From the NCBI RefSeq assembly GCF_947488565.1, contig NZ_CANKZC010000004.1, positions 414,065 to 478,064 of the forward strand: 64,000 bases of DNA, written 5' to 3'. This DNA comes from an uncultured Psychrobacter sp. (GTDB lineage Bacteria; Pseudomonadota; Gammaproteobacteria; Pseudomonadales; Moraxellaceae). The translations under genes and the position numbers were made by a program. Positions 56,764-64,000 of this stretch are shown in pieces. Positions within the stretch are counted from its first letter, which is position 1. Each line of letters begins with the position of its first letter. Under the pieces are notes generated by a model, which was given only the letters and a program-made list of their open reading frames with translations, ran no database searches and was not told where the DNA came from.

Positions 56764-58122
56764 ATGATGAATATTTTGGTGATCGGCTCAGGTGGTCGCG
56801 AACACGCATTGGCTTGGCAATGTGCCAAAAATGATAACGTGCAGCGTATCTATGTCGCACCTGGTAATGCTGGCTCTGCTTTGGAACCCAAGTGCCAAAA
56901 TGTTGTCTTAAAATCTACCAGTAGTGACGCAAGTGAACATAGCGCTGTCATCGAATTTTGTCAAAATAATGCCATTGATATGGTTATTGTTGGTCCTGAA
57001 GCCCCATTGGTTACCGGTATTATCGACGCTTGCCGTGATGCTGGTATCAAAGCATGGGGGCCGACTACCTATTGCGCTCAGTTAGAAGGTTCAAAGACCT
57101 TTGCTAAAGAATTTATGGCTCAGAACAATATTCCTACTGCTGCCTATCAAGGATTCACCGATGCGACAGCTGCTAAAGCTTATATCGATGAACAAGGCGC
57201 ACCGATCGTCATCAAAGCAGATGGTCTCGCTGCTGGCAAAGGCGTTATTGTAGCTGAGACTATTGAACAGGCTTATGATGCAATTGACGATATGCTAGCG
57301 GACAATAAGTTTGGCGATGCTGGTAGTCGTGTGGTAATTGAGCAGTTTTTACAAGGTGAGGAAGCAAGCTTTATCTGTATGATTGATGGTGATAACATTT
57401 TACCAATGGCGACCAGCCAAGATCATAAGCGTGCGTATGAAGGCGATACAGGCCCCAATACAGGTGGTATGGGTGCGTATTCTCCAGCACCAGTGGTCAC
57501 TCAAGACGTGCATGATAAAGTGATGGCGCAAGTGATTCAGCCAGTGGTTGATGCCATGAAAGCTGCAGGTCATCCTTATACGGGCTTTTTGTATGCAGGT
57601 CTGATGATTGATAAGTCAGGCGACCCTTATGTCATCGAATTTAACTGCCGTTTTGGCGATCCAGAAACGCAGCCTATTTTGATGCGCCTTCAGTCATCTA
57701 TGGTAGACTTAATCACTCAAGGGCTGGCAGGTCAATTGCCTGATGCAGCTGAATGGGATACGCGCCCTGCCCTTGGTATTGTTATCGCCTCTAAGGGCTA
57801 TCCTGAAACTTCATCGAAAGGTGATGTGATTGCTGGCTTGCCCGAACTTGGCGTTGATAACGATGACTCAGTCAAAGTTTTTCATGCAGGTACTGCATTT
57901 TCTCAAGATGGCACTAATATTGGTTCACAAGATGCAAGCTATGACAATAATGCTAAAGAAGTGATTACAAATGGTGGCCGTGTACTATGCGTGACTGCTT
58001 TAGCAGATAGTATTTTAGACGCGCAACAAGCAGCACTTGCCGTCACAGGTGCTATCAGTTTCGATGGTGCGCATTATCGCCGTGACATAGGTCATCATGC
58101 CATTACACGCGAGCAGTCTTAG
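56764..58122 (+). CDS. purD: Phosphoribosylamine-glycine ligase (GAR synthetase)
   Basis: Second step of purine synthesis: joins glycine to 5-phosphoribosylamine with ATP. The 452-residue ATP-grasp protein shows MNILVIGSGGREHALAW at the N-terminus, GPEAPLVTGIID, SKTFAKEFMAQNNIPTA, PIVIKADGLAAGKGV, DHKRAYEGDTGPNTGGMGAYSPAP and FNCRFGDPETQPI. Two adjacent ATGs (56764, 56767) are possible; MNILVIG at 56767 is the usual family start. About 20 residues longer than typical. No other pur gene is adjacent. Confidence 0.95.
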   Translation: MMNILVIGSGGREHALAWQCAKNDNVQRIYVAPGNAGSALEPKCQNVVLKSTSSDASEHSAVIEFCQNNAIDMVIVGPEAPLVTGIIDACRDAGIKAWGPTTYCAQLEGSKTFAKEFMAQNNIPTAAYQGFTDATAAKAYIDEQGAPIVIKADGLAAGKGVIVAETIEQAYDAIDDMLADNKFGDAGSRVVIEQFLQGEEASFICMIDGDNILPMATSQDHKRAYEGDTGPNTGGMGAYSPAPVVTQDVHDKVMAQVIQPVVDAMKAAGHPYTGFLYAGLMIDKSGDPYVIEFNCRFGDPETQPILMRLQSSMVDLITQGLAGQLPDAAEWDTRPALGIVIASKGYPETSSKGDVIAGLPELGVDNDDSVKVFHAGTAFSQDGTNIGSQDASYDNNAKEVITNGGRVLCVTALADSILDAQQAALAVTGAISFDGAHYRRDIGHHAITREQS

Positions 58123-58343
58123 ACCTACTCGTATTTGAGACAGTATGTTTTGTCCCACTATTTTGTTTTATTAATAAGTTATATGGCTCAAACCCCAGTT
58201 TAAACATGAGCTGGGGTGTTTTAGTATTTTCATTCGTATTATGACCTAAGGGTCAGTACGACTTTGTATACTAACCTTGCATGTCCCTTGTATTGTTAGT
58301 CTTAAACCCGCAAATCAGTACAATCTGATGAATGGTTATATTT

Positions 58344-59741
58344 ATGGCACATGATACGTCTAGACCTTCTAATAATAATAGGCAATCAATTGACACCCTA
58401 AAAACCTCTGGGTTTGAACGTCGATTATCGATTGCCAAAACCTCTTTGAACATTGGTCGTCGCTGGGCAGGTAATAGTATGTCCGGTATATTTTTGGACA
58501 AACAAGCACGCTCAAAGCGCAATCAAGTTTTTATGGAGGCACAGGCGAACTATGTCGCAGAAGAACTAGGTAAACTAAAAGGCTCAGTGGTTAAGATTGG
58601 TCAAATGTTGGCGTTGTATGGTGAGCATATATTACCGCCAGAAATCACCAAAGCGTTGCAAACGCTTAATGATGACACGGCTACTCTCACTTGGCCAAAA
58701 ATAGAACAAACCTTACAGCATATATTAGGTGACAAGCTAAATGAGCTCGAAGTAGATTCGGTTCCTATTGGTACCGCCTCCCTTGCCCAAGTTCACCGTG
58801 CAACGGTATTAGAAACTGGCGAGCAAGTCGTACTAAAAATACAGTATCCAGGTGTAGCAGAAGCGATCGACTCTGATCTTGCACTGTTTAAACGCTTACT
58901 AAAGGTAAGTAATGTCGTGCCGCAAACACGTGCACTTGATACTTGGTTTGAAGAGATACGCGACCTACTCCATAATGAAGTTGATTACAATACTGAAGCT
59001 GCAACGACAGAGCGCTTTTATAGTCGTCTGGTTGACGATCCTCGCTATATCGTACCGAAGATTAATCGTCATTACTCAAGCAAGCGTTTACTGTGTATGA
59101 CTTATGAGCCTGGTGTCTCTGTCACCTCAGAATCGCTGCAATTGATATCGCATGAACGACGCAATGCTATTGGTCAAGCAGCCATAGAAGTTATGATGCA
59201 GGAGATTTTCGTTTGGGGTGAGATGCAAACTGATCCAAACTTTGGTAATTACTTGGTGCGTATCAGTGACAACGTTGATGAGTTAGATAAACTTATCTTA
59301 TTAGATTTTGGCGCTATTAGGCAGTTTGATAATACGCTATTGACCATTGCGCGTAACTTATTACGTGCAGGTTACCATCATGATCATCAATTAATGGTAG
59401 AAGGTATGACAGGTTATGACTTTTTTAATACGATGAGTGATAAAGTTCGTTCCGATATCGCCTCATTATTTTTGCTTGCGACAGAACCTTTTAGTCATCC
59501 TGATGCTAACCCTGATATTCCTGCAGACTGTTTAGATGAACAAAAACGTTATATTTGGGCCGATAGTAAATTGCATTCACGTATATCAGAGCGTGCTACA
59601 CAGGCGATTCAGTCGTTCGAATTTAATTTACCTCCAAAAGAGTTTATGTTTATTAGCCGTAAGTTTATTGGTGCTTATACTTTTTTGACGGTCATTAATG
59701 CACATACCAATTCAGAAAAATTGGTAAAACCTTTTTTATGA
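58344..59741 (+). CDS. ABC1/UbiB-family kinase-like protein
   Basis: Atypical protein-kinase-like ATPase of 465 residues. ABC1 features: GSVVKIGQMLALYG (KxGQ motif), VPIGTASLAQVHRATV, VVLKIQYPGV with the ATP-site Lys, EVDYNTEAATTERF, GEMQTDPNFGNYLV and ILLDFGAIRQFD (metal-binding DFG). It lacks the C-terminal transmembrane pair of UbiB, so it is probably an AarF/Coq8-like paralogue rather than the main ubiquinone factor. The start is uncertain: ATG at 58344 (MAHDTSRP) or 58332; neither has a strong Shine-Dalgarno. It is a single gene with its own terminator. Confidence 0.88.
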   Translation: MAHDTSRPSNNNRQSIDTLKTSGFERRLSIAKTSLNIGRRWAGNSMSGIFLDKQARSKRNQVFMEAQANYVAEELGKLKGSVVKIGQMLALYGEHILPPEITKALQTLNDDTATLTWPKIEQTLQHILGDKLNELEVDSVPIGTASLAQVHRATVLETGEQVVLKIQYPGVAEAIDSDLALFKRLLKVSNVVPQTRALDTWFEEIRDLLHNEVDYNTEAATTERFYSRLVDDPRYIVPKINRHYSSKRLLCMTYEPGVSVTSESLQLISHERRNAIGQAAIEVMMQEIFVWGEMQTDPNFGNYLVRISDNVDELDKLILLDFGAIRQFDNTLLTIARNLLRAGYHHDHQLMVEGMTGYDFFNTMSDKVRSDIASLFLLATEPFSHPDANPDIPADCLDEQKRYIWADSKLHSRISERATQAIQSFEFNLPPKEFMFISRKFIGAYTFLTVINAHTNSEKLVKPFL

Positions 59742-59766
59742 AAATATTATTGACCCTTAAATTTTG

Positions 59767-59792
59767 AAAACCGCTTTTTGTAGCGGTTTTTT
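59767..59792 (+). terminator. Terminator of the ABC1-family gene
   Basis: AAAACCGCT (59767-59775) pairs with AGCGGTTTT (59782-59790), 6-nt loop, followed by more T. It lies 26 bp past the stop. It may also act on the convergent gene. Confidence 0.85.
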
Positions 59793-59836
59793 ATTAATTT
59801 ATTTTTATCTGCTTAGGCTATTTATTTTTATCATTA

Positions 59837-60502
59837 CTATACGTTGTTTGCACACCAATCATCAAACCTTGTTTTATAACCTTGAGGCTTTGTCATGACT
59901 AGCTCCCAACACGTCTCCCTTCGAGCTAAATACTTGACTTCAAAGTGAGTACGCTGACTTTCAATAGCTATTTTATAGCGTTTGTTAGGCAATGCCCAAA
60001 CAGTCGACGCCTGCTCAACTGCATTGTCCATATAGGTGTCTATATTGGTTGCCAGAATTACAGTGCCGCCTATTTGCAAACGAGATAATAAAAATTCGAA
60101 GAAAGGCATATTTAACCATTGCTGATTAAGGTTATGCTGTTCTGGGTTTGGATAAAGCAGATAAATACTTGTCAAACAATTAGGAGGCAGGGCGTGTACA
60201 GTCCATGCAATAGCATCAGCGTGGATGGGTGTTAGGTTATCTGGCAGTCGTTGCTCAAATTGTTTGGTAAAGGCTTCGAATTTATTGCGTGTGCGTTCAA
60301 TAGCAATCAGATGTTTATCAGGATGCTCGGCTGCAAAACTAAGTGCATGCTTACCCTTCCCTGCTCCAATTTCCAATACCAAAGGCATGTTACTGTTACT
60401 ATTTTTTATAACGCTTGGAATGGTAAAATCACGCGGTGCTGAGAGCTTTTGTGGTTGAAATGCACGCTTTTGCTGATGCGTAAGCTCAATATTTTCAGTC
60501 AT
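59837..60502 (-). CDS. TrmB-like SAM-dependent methyltransferase
   Basis: Class I methyltransferase of 221 residues resembling TrmB (tRNA guanine-N7). SAM motif LVLEIGAGKGKHALSFAAEHPDKHLIAIER is clear. The TrmB catalytic signature (DPWPKKRHxKRR) is replaced by LLYPNPEQHNLNQQW, and the usual late T-D-x-x-x-Y-A-E region reads TNIDTYMDN. It may be a divergent paralogue with another RNA substrate, or inactive in the classical reaction. Single gene, minus strand, convergent with the ABC1-family gene. Confidence 0.78.
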   Translation of the reverse strand: MTENIELTHQQKRAFQPQKLSAPRDFTIPSVIKNSNSNMPLVLEIGAGKGKHALSFAAEHPDKHLIAIERTRNKFEAFTKQFEQRLPDNLTPIHADAIAWTVHALPPNCLTSIYLLYPNPEQHNLNQQWLNMPFFEFLLSRLQIGGTVILATNIDTYMDNAVEQASTVWALPNKRYKIAIESQRTHFEVKYLARRETCWELVMTKPQGYKTRFDDWCANNV

Positions 60503-60718
60503 CTACTGCCCCTAAAGCATTTGTCTTTTGTCATTATCCGGCCACATGCTATTATATAGGCAATTTAAGTCAATAGTAATATAGCGACAGCGAGTAACGC
60601 TTTACGTTCTACCAATTGTAACTTAGCCCAAGATATATAAAATAGATAAACTTGCACTTTGCTATTGACTAATCATGTCGATAATACCAATGAATTTGAG
60701 AATACTATTACCCTTATT

Positions 60719-60910
60719 ATGACTAAAACGACTCCCGACACTCCCCCTAAGACCTATCCTTGCCCGCGTTGTGGTACTCAGACCACATGGCAGGACAATA
60801 AATACAAGCCATTTTGTAGCAGTCGCTGTAAGCTGATTGACTTGGGCGCATGGGCAAATGAAGACTATACTCTACCTGCAGAAACCACCCCTTTTTCTGA
60901 CGAACTATAG
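60719..60910 (+). CDS. yacG: DNA gyrase inhibitor / zinc protein YacG
   Basis: A 63-residue zinc-binding protein; E. coli YacG binds GyrB and inhibits gyrase. Zinc ligands are Cys15, Cys18 (PCPRCGT) and Cys33, Cys37 ([15 protein letters not shown]), which is the family signature. The frame opens at 60659, but the ATG at 60719 gives the normal length; neither start has a good Shine-Dalgarno. In many relatives yacG follows pilD-coaE; here it is alone, 47 bp before argD on the same strand, so the two may be co-transcribed. Confidence 0.9.
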   Translation: MTKTTPDTPPKTYPCPRCGTQTTWQDNKYKPFCSSRCKLIDLGAWANEDYTLPAETTPFSDEL

Positions 60911-60957
60911 CCCATACCTTTTATTTTTACTAACTTATCATCTTAAGGATGTTTTGC

Positions 60958-62139
60958 ATGTCAGCTACTTATCTGATGCCTACCTATAATCGTCAGCCTA
61001 TCAGCTTCACCCATGGTTCGGGAAGTTGGCTCTATACCAAAGATGAAACTCCATATTTAGATGCACTTACAGGCATTGCAGTGTGCGGCTTAGGGCATTG
61101 TCATCCGAAGGTTACCGAAGCTATTCAGCAGCAGGCTGCCACTTTGGTTCATACCAGCAATTTGTTTGGCATCGATTGGCAAGAACGTGCAGGAGAAGCA
61201 CTTTGTACTGCAGCACAAATGGATAGTGTGTTTTTTGCCAATAGTGGTGCTGAGGCCAATGAAGCTGCTCTAAAGATGGCGCGACTTTATGCTCACCAGC
61301 AAGGCTTTAAACGTCCAAAAGTTATTGTGATGGAGCAATCATTTCATGGTCGTACTTTACTATCGTTATCAGCGACTGCCAATCCTAAAGCGCGTGAAGG
61401 TTTTTATACCTTAGATGATGATTTTATCCGTGTGCCCTTCGGCGACATTGCAGCTATCAAACAAGCGGCCAAAGATTATGGTGATATTTGTGCAATATTC
61501 GTCGAACCTATTCAAGGCGAAGGCGGTCTCAATACTGCAGCTAATGGATTTAGCTATTTAGAAGAGCTACAAGCACAATGTGAGGCCAACAACTGGCTGT
61601 TTATGATTGATGAGGTACAAACTGGTAATGGACGTACGGGCAAATATTTTGCTTATCAACATAGCAATGCTCGTCCTGATGTATTGACTACCGCTAAAGG
61701 CCTTGGTAATGGTTTTCCTGTAGGCGCCTGTATGGTACGCGGACGTGCTAACGGCTTATTCGGCGCAGGCAGTCATGGTTCTACTTATGGCGGTACACCG
61801 CTTGCAAGTCGCGTAGTACATAGTGTGTATGATGTATTGGCAAATAGCGGCATAATGGAAAACGCGTTAACCGAAGGTCAGTTTATTCGTAAAAGCATAA
61901 CGGACGAGCTGCAACAATACGACGTTAGTAGTCGCGGTGCTGGAATGATGATAGGCATTGTCCTACCCAATACCATGGACTGTAGTCAGCTGGTGGACCT
62001 AGCACGCGATGAGCACAAACTAATCATCAATGTCACAGGCAGTCATGTCGTACGCCTATTACCGCCACTAAACATCAGCCGTCATGAAAGTCAGCAGATT
62101 ATTGAGCGCTTAGTTAACTTATTGAGGCCCTTACTTTAA
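60958..62139 (+). CDS. argD: Acetylornithine aminotransferase-type enzyme
   Basis: PLP enzyme of 393 residues, class III aminotransferase. It converts N-acetylglutamate semialdehyde and N-acetylornithine in arginine synthesis. Motifs: LDALTGIAVCGLGHCHP, NSGAEANEAALKMAR, SFHGRT, EPIQGEGG, FMIDEVQTGNGRTG, and the PLP lysine Lys247 in TTAKGLGNGFPVGA. The ATG at 60958 is preferred over 60949 because AAGGA lies 9 nt before it and touches the earlier ATG. Related ornithine or succinylornithine enzymes cannot be fully excluded. Confidence 0.92.
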   Translation: MSATYLMPTYNRQPISFTHGSGSWLYTKDETPYLDALTGIAVCGLGHCHPKVTEAIQQQAATLVHTSNLFGIDWQERAGEALCTAAQMDSVFFANSGAEANEAALKMARLYAHQQGFKRPKVIVMEQSFHGRTLLSLSATANPKAREGFYTLDDDFIRVPFGDIAAIKQAAKDYGDICAIFVEPIQGEGGLNTAANGFSYLEELQAQCEANNWLFMIDEVQTGNGRTGKYFAYQHSNARPDVLTTAKGLGNGFPVGACMVRGRANGLFGAGSHGSTYGGTPLASRVVHSVYDVLANSGIMENALTEGQFIRKSITDELQQYDVSSRGAGMMIGIVLPNTMDCSQLVDLARDEHKLIINVTGSHVVRLLPPLNISRHESQQIIERLVNLLRPLL

Positions 62140-62176
62140 ACTGGTTTTGTCATATACTTGATATATACTAAAAACC

Positions 62177-62215
62177 AAAGAGCCCTAAGTAAGATTTATT
62201 TAGGGCTCTTTTTGT
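62177..62215 (+). terminator. Terminator of argD
   Basis: Perfect 12-bp stem AAAGAGCCCTAA (62177-62188) with TTAGGGCTCTTT (62200-62211), 11-nt loop, followed by TTTG. It lies about 40 bp past the stop. Confidence 0.87.
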
Positions 62216-62243
62216 ATCTCTGTAACTTTACGCTTATTGACCA

Positions 62244-63143
62244 TTAACAAGCATGAAAGTATTTTTTTAAAACTTCTAGGCAGCGAGTAATCTTTGCAGG
62301 TTGCTGTTCACGATTTAGAGTGACTGCGTATAATACAAAGCTTGGTAATTGGTAACCTGTCAACACTTCCACCAATTCACCACTTTCTAACTCTTTTTTA
62401 GCATCCATCTCCAACATTCTAACCAAACCATGCCCCTCTTTAGCCAAAGTAGTAGCCATAAAGACATTGTTGGTATGAATACGAGAGTCCATCTTTATAC
62501 GCGTCTTTTTGCCAGTTTCGGTTTGGGTAAGCTCAACTTGATTAGCGTCTTTCATGATGTCAATACAAATTAGCTGATGCATCGCTAAATCTTTTGGGCT
62601 TTCAAGTTTTTTACGTTGACGTAAATATTGCGGCGATGCAATCAGTACTTGACGTACATCTGTCAACGGATGACTACTTAACGTAGAGTCATTGATTGTG
62701 GGGCTCATACGTATGGCAATATCAATGCGCTCATCAATCATATCAATATAATGATTGTCCGCAAGATAAGTGATACTTAAGTCGTCATGCGCCGCCATCC
62801 ATGTAGATAATGCTGGCAAAATATGGTTAACGCCAAGCTCAGGTGTAGTAGCAATACGCAAACTACCTGCTAACTCATCACGCAACTGATTAACTTTAAT
62901 TCTGCCCTGCTCTGCAGCACTAACGACATCTTTGGCCGCTTCATAAAAACTCTCACCTGCTTCAGTCAGGCTTAACTTGCGTGTAGAGCGATGTAATAAC
63001 ACTACACCTAGCTCATTTTCTAGTGATCGTATCTGTTGGCTGACTGCACTAGTTGTGATGCCAAGCTCACGAGCCGAACCACTAAAAGAGCCATGTCCGA
63101 CCACACTGGCGAACACAGCCATACCGCGTAAATTATCTAACAT
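62244..63143 (-). CDS. LysR-family transcriptional regulator
   Basis: A 299-residue regulator. The N-terminal helix-turn-helix reads LRGMAVFASVVGHGSFSGSARELGITTSAVSQQIRSLENELG, followed by LLHRSTRKLSLTEAG. The effector-binding domain starts at about 90 (LRIATTPELGVNHILPAL). The pattern is of the group that includes DsdC/CrgA-like regulators. Targets are not adjacent on the same strand; a pair of GTATATCGG sites lies just upstream of its start and may be its own operator. Confidence 0.9.
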   Translation of the reverse strand: MLDNLRGMAVFASVVGHGSFSGSARELGITTSAVSQQIRSLENELGVVLLHRSTRKLSLTEAGESFYEAAKDVVSAAEQGRIKVNQLRDELAGSLRIATTPELGVNHILPALSTWMAAHDDLSITYLADNHYIDMIDERIDIAIRMSPTINDSTLSSHPLTDVRQVLIASPQYLRQRKKLESPKDLAMHQLICIDIMKDANQVELTQTETGKKTRIKMDSRIHTNNVFMATTLAKEGHGLVRMLEMDAKKELESGELVEVLTGYQLPSFVLYAVTLNREQQPAKITRCLEVLKKYFHAC

Positions 63144-63187
63144 AGTCTCACCTGGTAAACTTCCTGGTTGTTAATATAACTTAACCA

Positions 63188-63231
63188 GTATATCGGATTT
63201 TGTACATTTTTCATATTACCGTATATCGGTA
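63188..63231. promoter_or_regulatory. Twin GTATATCGG sites upstream of the LysR gene
   Basis: GTATATCGG occurs at 63188-63196 and again at 63221-63229, 33 bp apart (about three helical turns). The second copy sits in a perfect palindrome TACCG-TATAT-CGGTA (63217-63231). The spacing and position suggest a regulator-binding site, possibly autoregulation. Confidence 0.5.
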
Positions 63232-63430
63232 GTACCATTTATTTCTAGATATAAAACAAAGTAATATCAATACGTTGGCGTTTGACTATGATAATTTGTA
63301 GTTAGACACTGTTTATAAATGATTATTTTTACTACTTGCAAGAATCTAGCAAACTATTTAATAAAAATTAACACTGAAAAAGTGAAATGCTCCACCATAT
63401 AAAGTAGCGATGGCATAGGTATATTAATGG

Positions 63431-64000
63431 TTAGATAAGTTTGACCTTACCCATTTTTCCTTCGCCACGAGCAGACAAATACTGCATGACAGGTGACTCA
63501 AGTAACATGGTTTCTGCAACTGAGGTGGCTTGCAAAACGCGTTGACGCTGACGCAGCTCAGGGGTTTTATTCTCATCTTGCATCACACTGCTGTCTACTT
63601 GCAAACTTACATCTGCCTTAAGAAACTGCTGCTGTAGCTTTGCAGCCAGTGCTTGAAAGGTCGTTTGCAAATGCTTGCTATCGACACCAGTCATAAATAC
63701 TGCGTCTCCATTGCAGTCGCCAGTCATCATACCTTGACGAGCAAGGGCTAACTCATCTTGCGCAAGGTTGCTATTCTCACGAGCCTCTTGTAGCCAATAG
63801 TCCCACTTCTCTGGTGTCCATTCTCCTGTCAGCTCTTGCGGTGGGCAACGTAGCAAAACACGTGGATCGCTATCTTGAGAAGATAATTGAGAATCATTTC
63901 GACTTGGCTCAGAAATTGGTTCAGGCTCAGAAATTGGTTCAGGCTCAGAAATTGGTTCAGGCTCAGAAATTGGTTCAGGCTCAGAAATTGGTTCAGGCTC
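63431..64000 (-). CDS. dnaX: Probable DNA polymerase III tau subunit, C-terminal part
   Basis: Minus-strand frame open at the window edge; the last 189 codons are seen. The final 140 residues (GEWTPEKWDYWLQEA ... AVFMTGVDSKHL ... DVSLQVDSS ... TPELRQRQRVLQA ... SPVMQYLSARGEGKMGKVKLI) match the pattern of tau domain V, which binds the polymerase alpha subunit. Before it lies a low-complexity linker made of PEPISE hexapeptides encoded by perfect 18-bp repeats. The ATPase part is outside the window, so the name rests on the C-terminal pattern alone. Confidence 0.72.
   Translation of the reverse strand, partial: EPEPISEPEPISEPEPISEPEPISEPEPISEPSRNDSQLSSQDSDPRVLLRCPPQELTGEWTPEKWDYWLQEARENSNLAQDELALARQGMMTGDCNGDAVFMTGVDSKHLQTTFQALAAKLQQQFLKADVSLQVDSSVMQDENKTPELRQRQRVLQATSVAETMLLESPVMQYLSARGEGKMGKVKLI
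63908..64000 (-). repeat. Perfect 18-bp tandem repeats coding PEPISE
   Basis: Five identical 18-bp units (63908-63997) plus three bases of a sixth at the window edge. Each unit encodes Pro-Glu-Pro-Ile-Ser-Glu on the minus strand, in the linker of the probable dnaX. The exact identity points to recent slippage; the array continues outside the window. Confidence 0.95.

Noticed and set aside
1-64000. Defence island, prophage, integron or plasmid origin
   Set aside because: No recombinase, transposase, restriction, toxin-antitoxin, phage structural or replication-initiation genes were recognised; gene content is mainly housekeeping and envelope.

Overview
The window looks like a chromosomal segment of a Moraxellaceae gammaproteobacterium, most likely Psychrobacter. 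I infer this from moderate GC with A/T-rich intergenic regions, the set of protein families, and their overall resemblance to Psychrobacter proteins; no search was run. No rRNA, tRNA, CRISPR array, insertion sequence or prophage was recognised. Nearly all genes look intact and chromosomal.

Layout. 1-5051: the 2-methylcitrate pathway (prpB, then prpC, which runs off the left edge), a divergent Nramp-family transporter and a LysR regulator. 5206-9846: a single-pass acidic membrane protein and a trimeric autotransporter adhesin whose head holds 39 uninterrupted 14-residue repeats. 10136-13945: small envelope proteins, an MtfA-type peptidase and a sodium:solute symporter. 14331-19845: an accessory-looking metabolic cluster with a HAD protein lacking its nucleophile, a Ddl-like ATP-grasp protein, a double SnoaL-like protein, a PxpA/LamB-YcsF protein and an amidase. 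20019-31225: a UvrA2-like ATPase, a peroxiredoxin-like protein, a DUF819 membrane protein, a DEAD-box helicase with a long leader, a DUF1176 protein, a YghU glutathione transferase and a DHA2-type MFS transporter.

31407-34006 is an iron-storage block: two bacterioferritin subunits with complementary loss of ligands, a Bfd ferredoxin behind a Fur-like box, and an orphan ArsR regulator. 34109-45563 is assimilatory sulfur metabolism: sulfate uptake (sbp-cysT-cysW-cysA), Sat, CysI with an overlapping DUF934 gene, CysH, and CysG, which makes the siroheme that CysI needs. 45705-51314 is sbcD-sbcC. 51411-63143 holds the giant NAD-glutamate dehydrogenase, purD, an ABC1-family kinase-like protein, a TrmB-like methyltransferase, yacG, argD and a LysR regulator. 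The right edge carries the C-terminal part of a probable dnaX (tau), whose linker contains perfect 18-bp tandem repeats that run off the window.

The points most worth a second look are the split-function bacterioferritin pair, the HAD/ATP-grasp tandem with altered catalytic residues, the Nramp protein without its metal-binding motif, the CysA without a regulatory domain, and the two tandem-repeat coding regions (adhesin and dnaX). I did not find a clear-cut new defence or mobile system.
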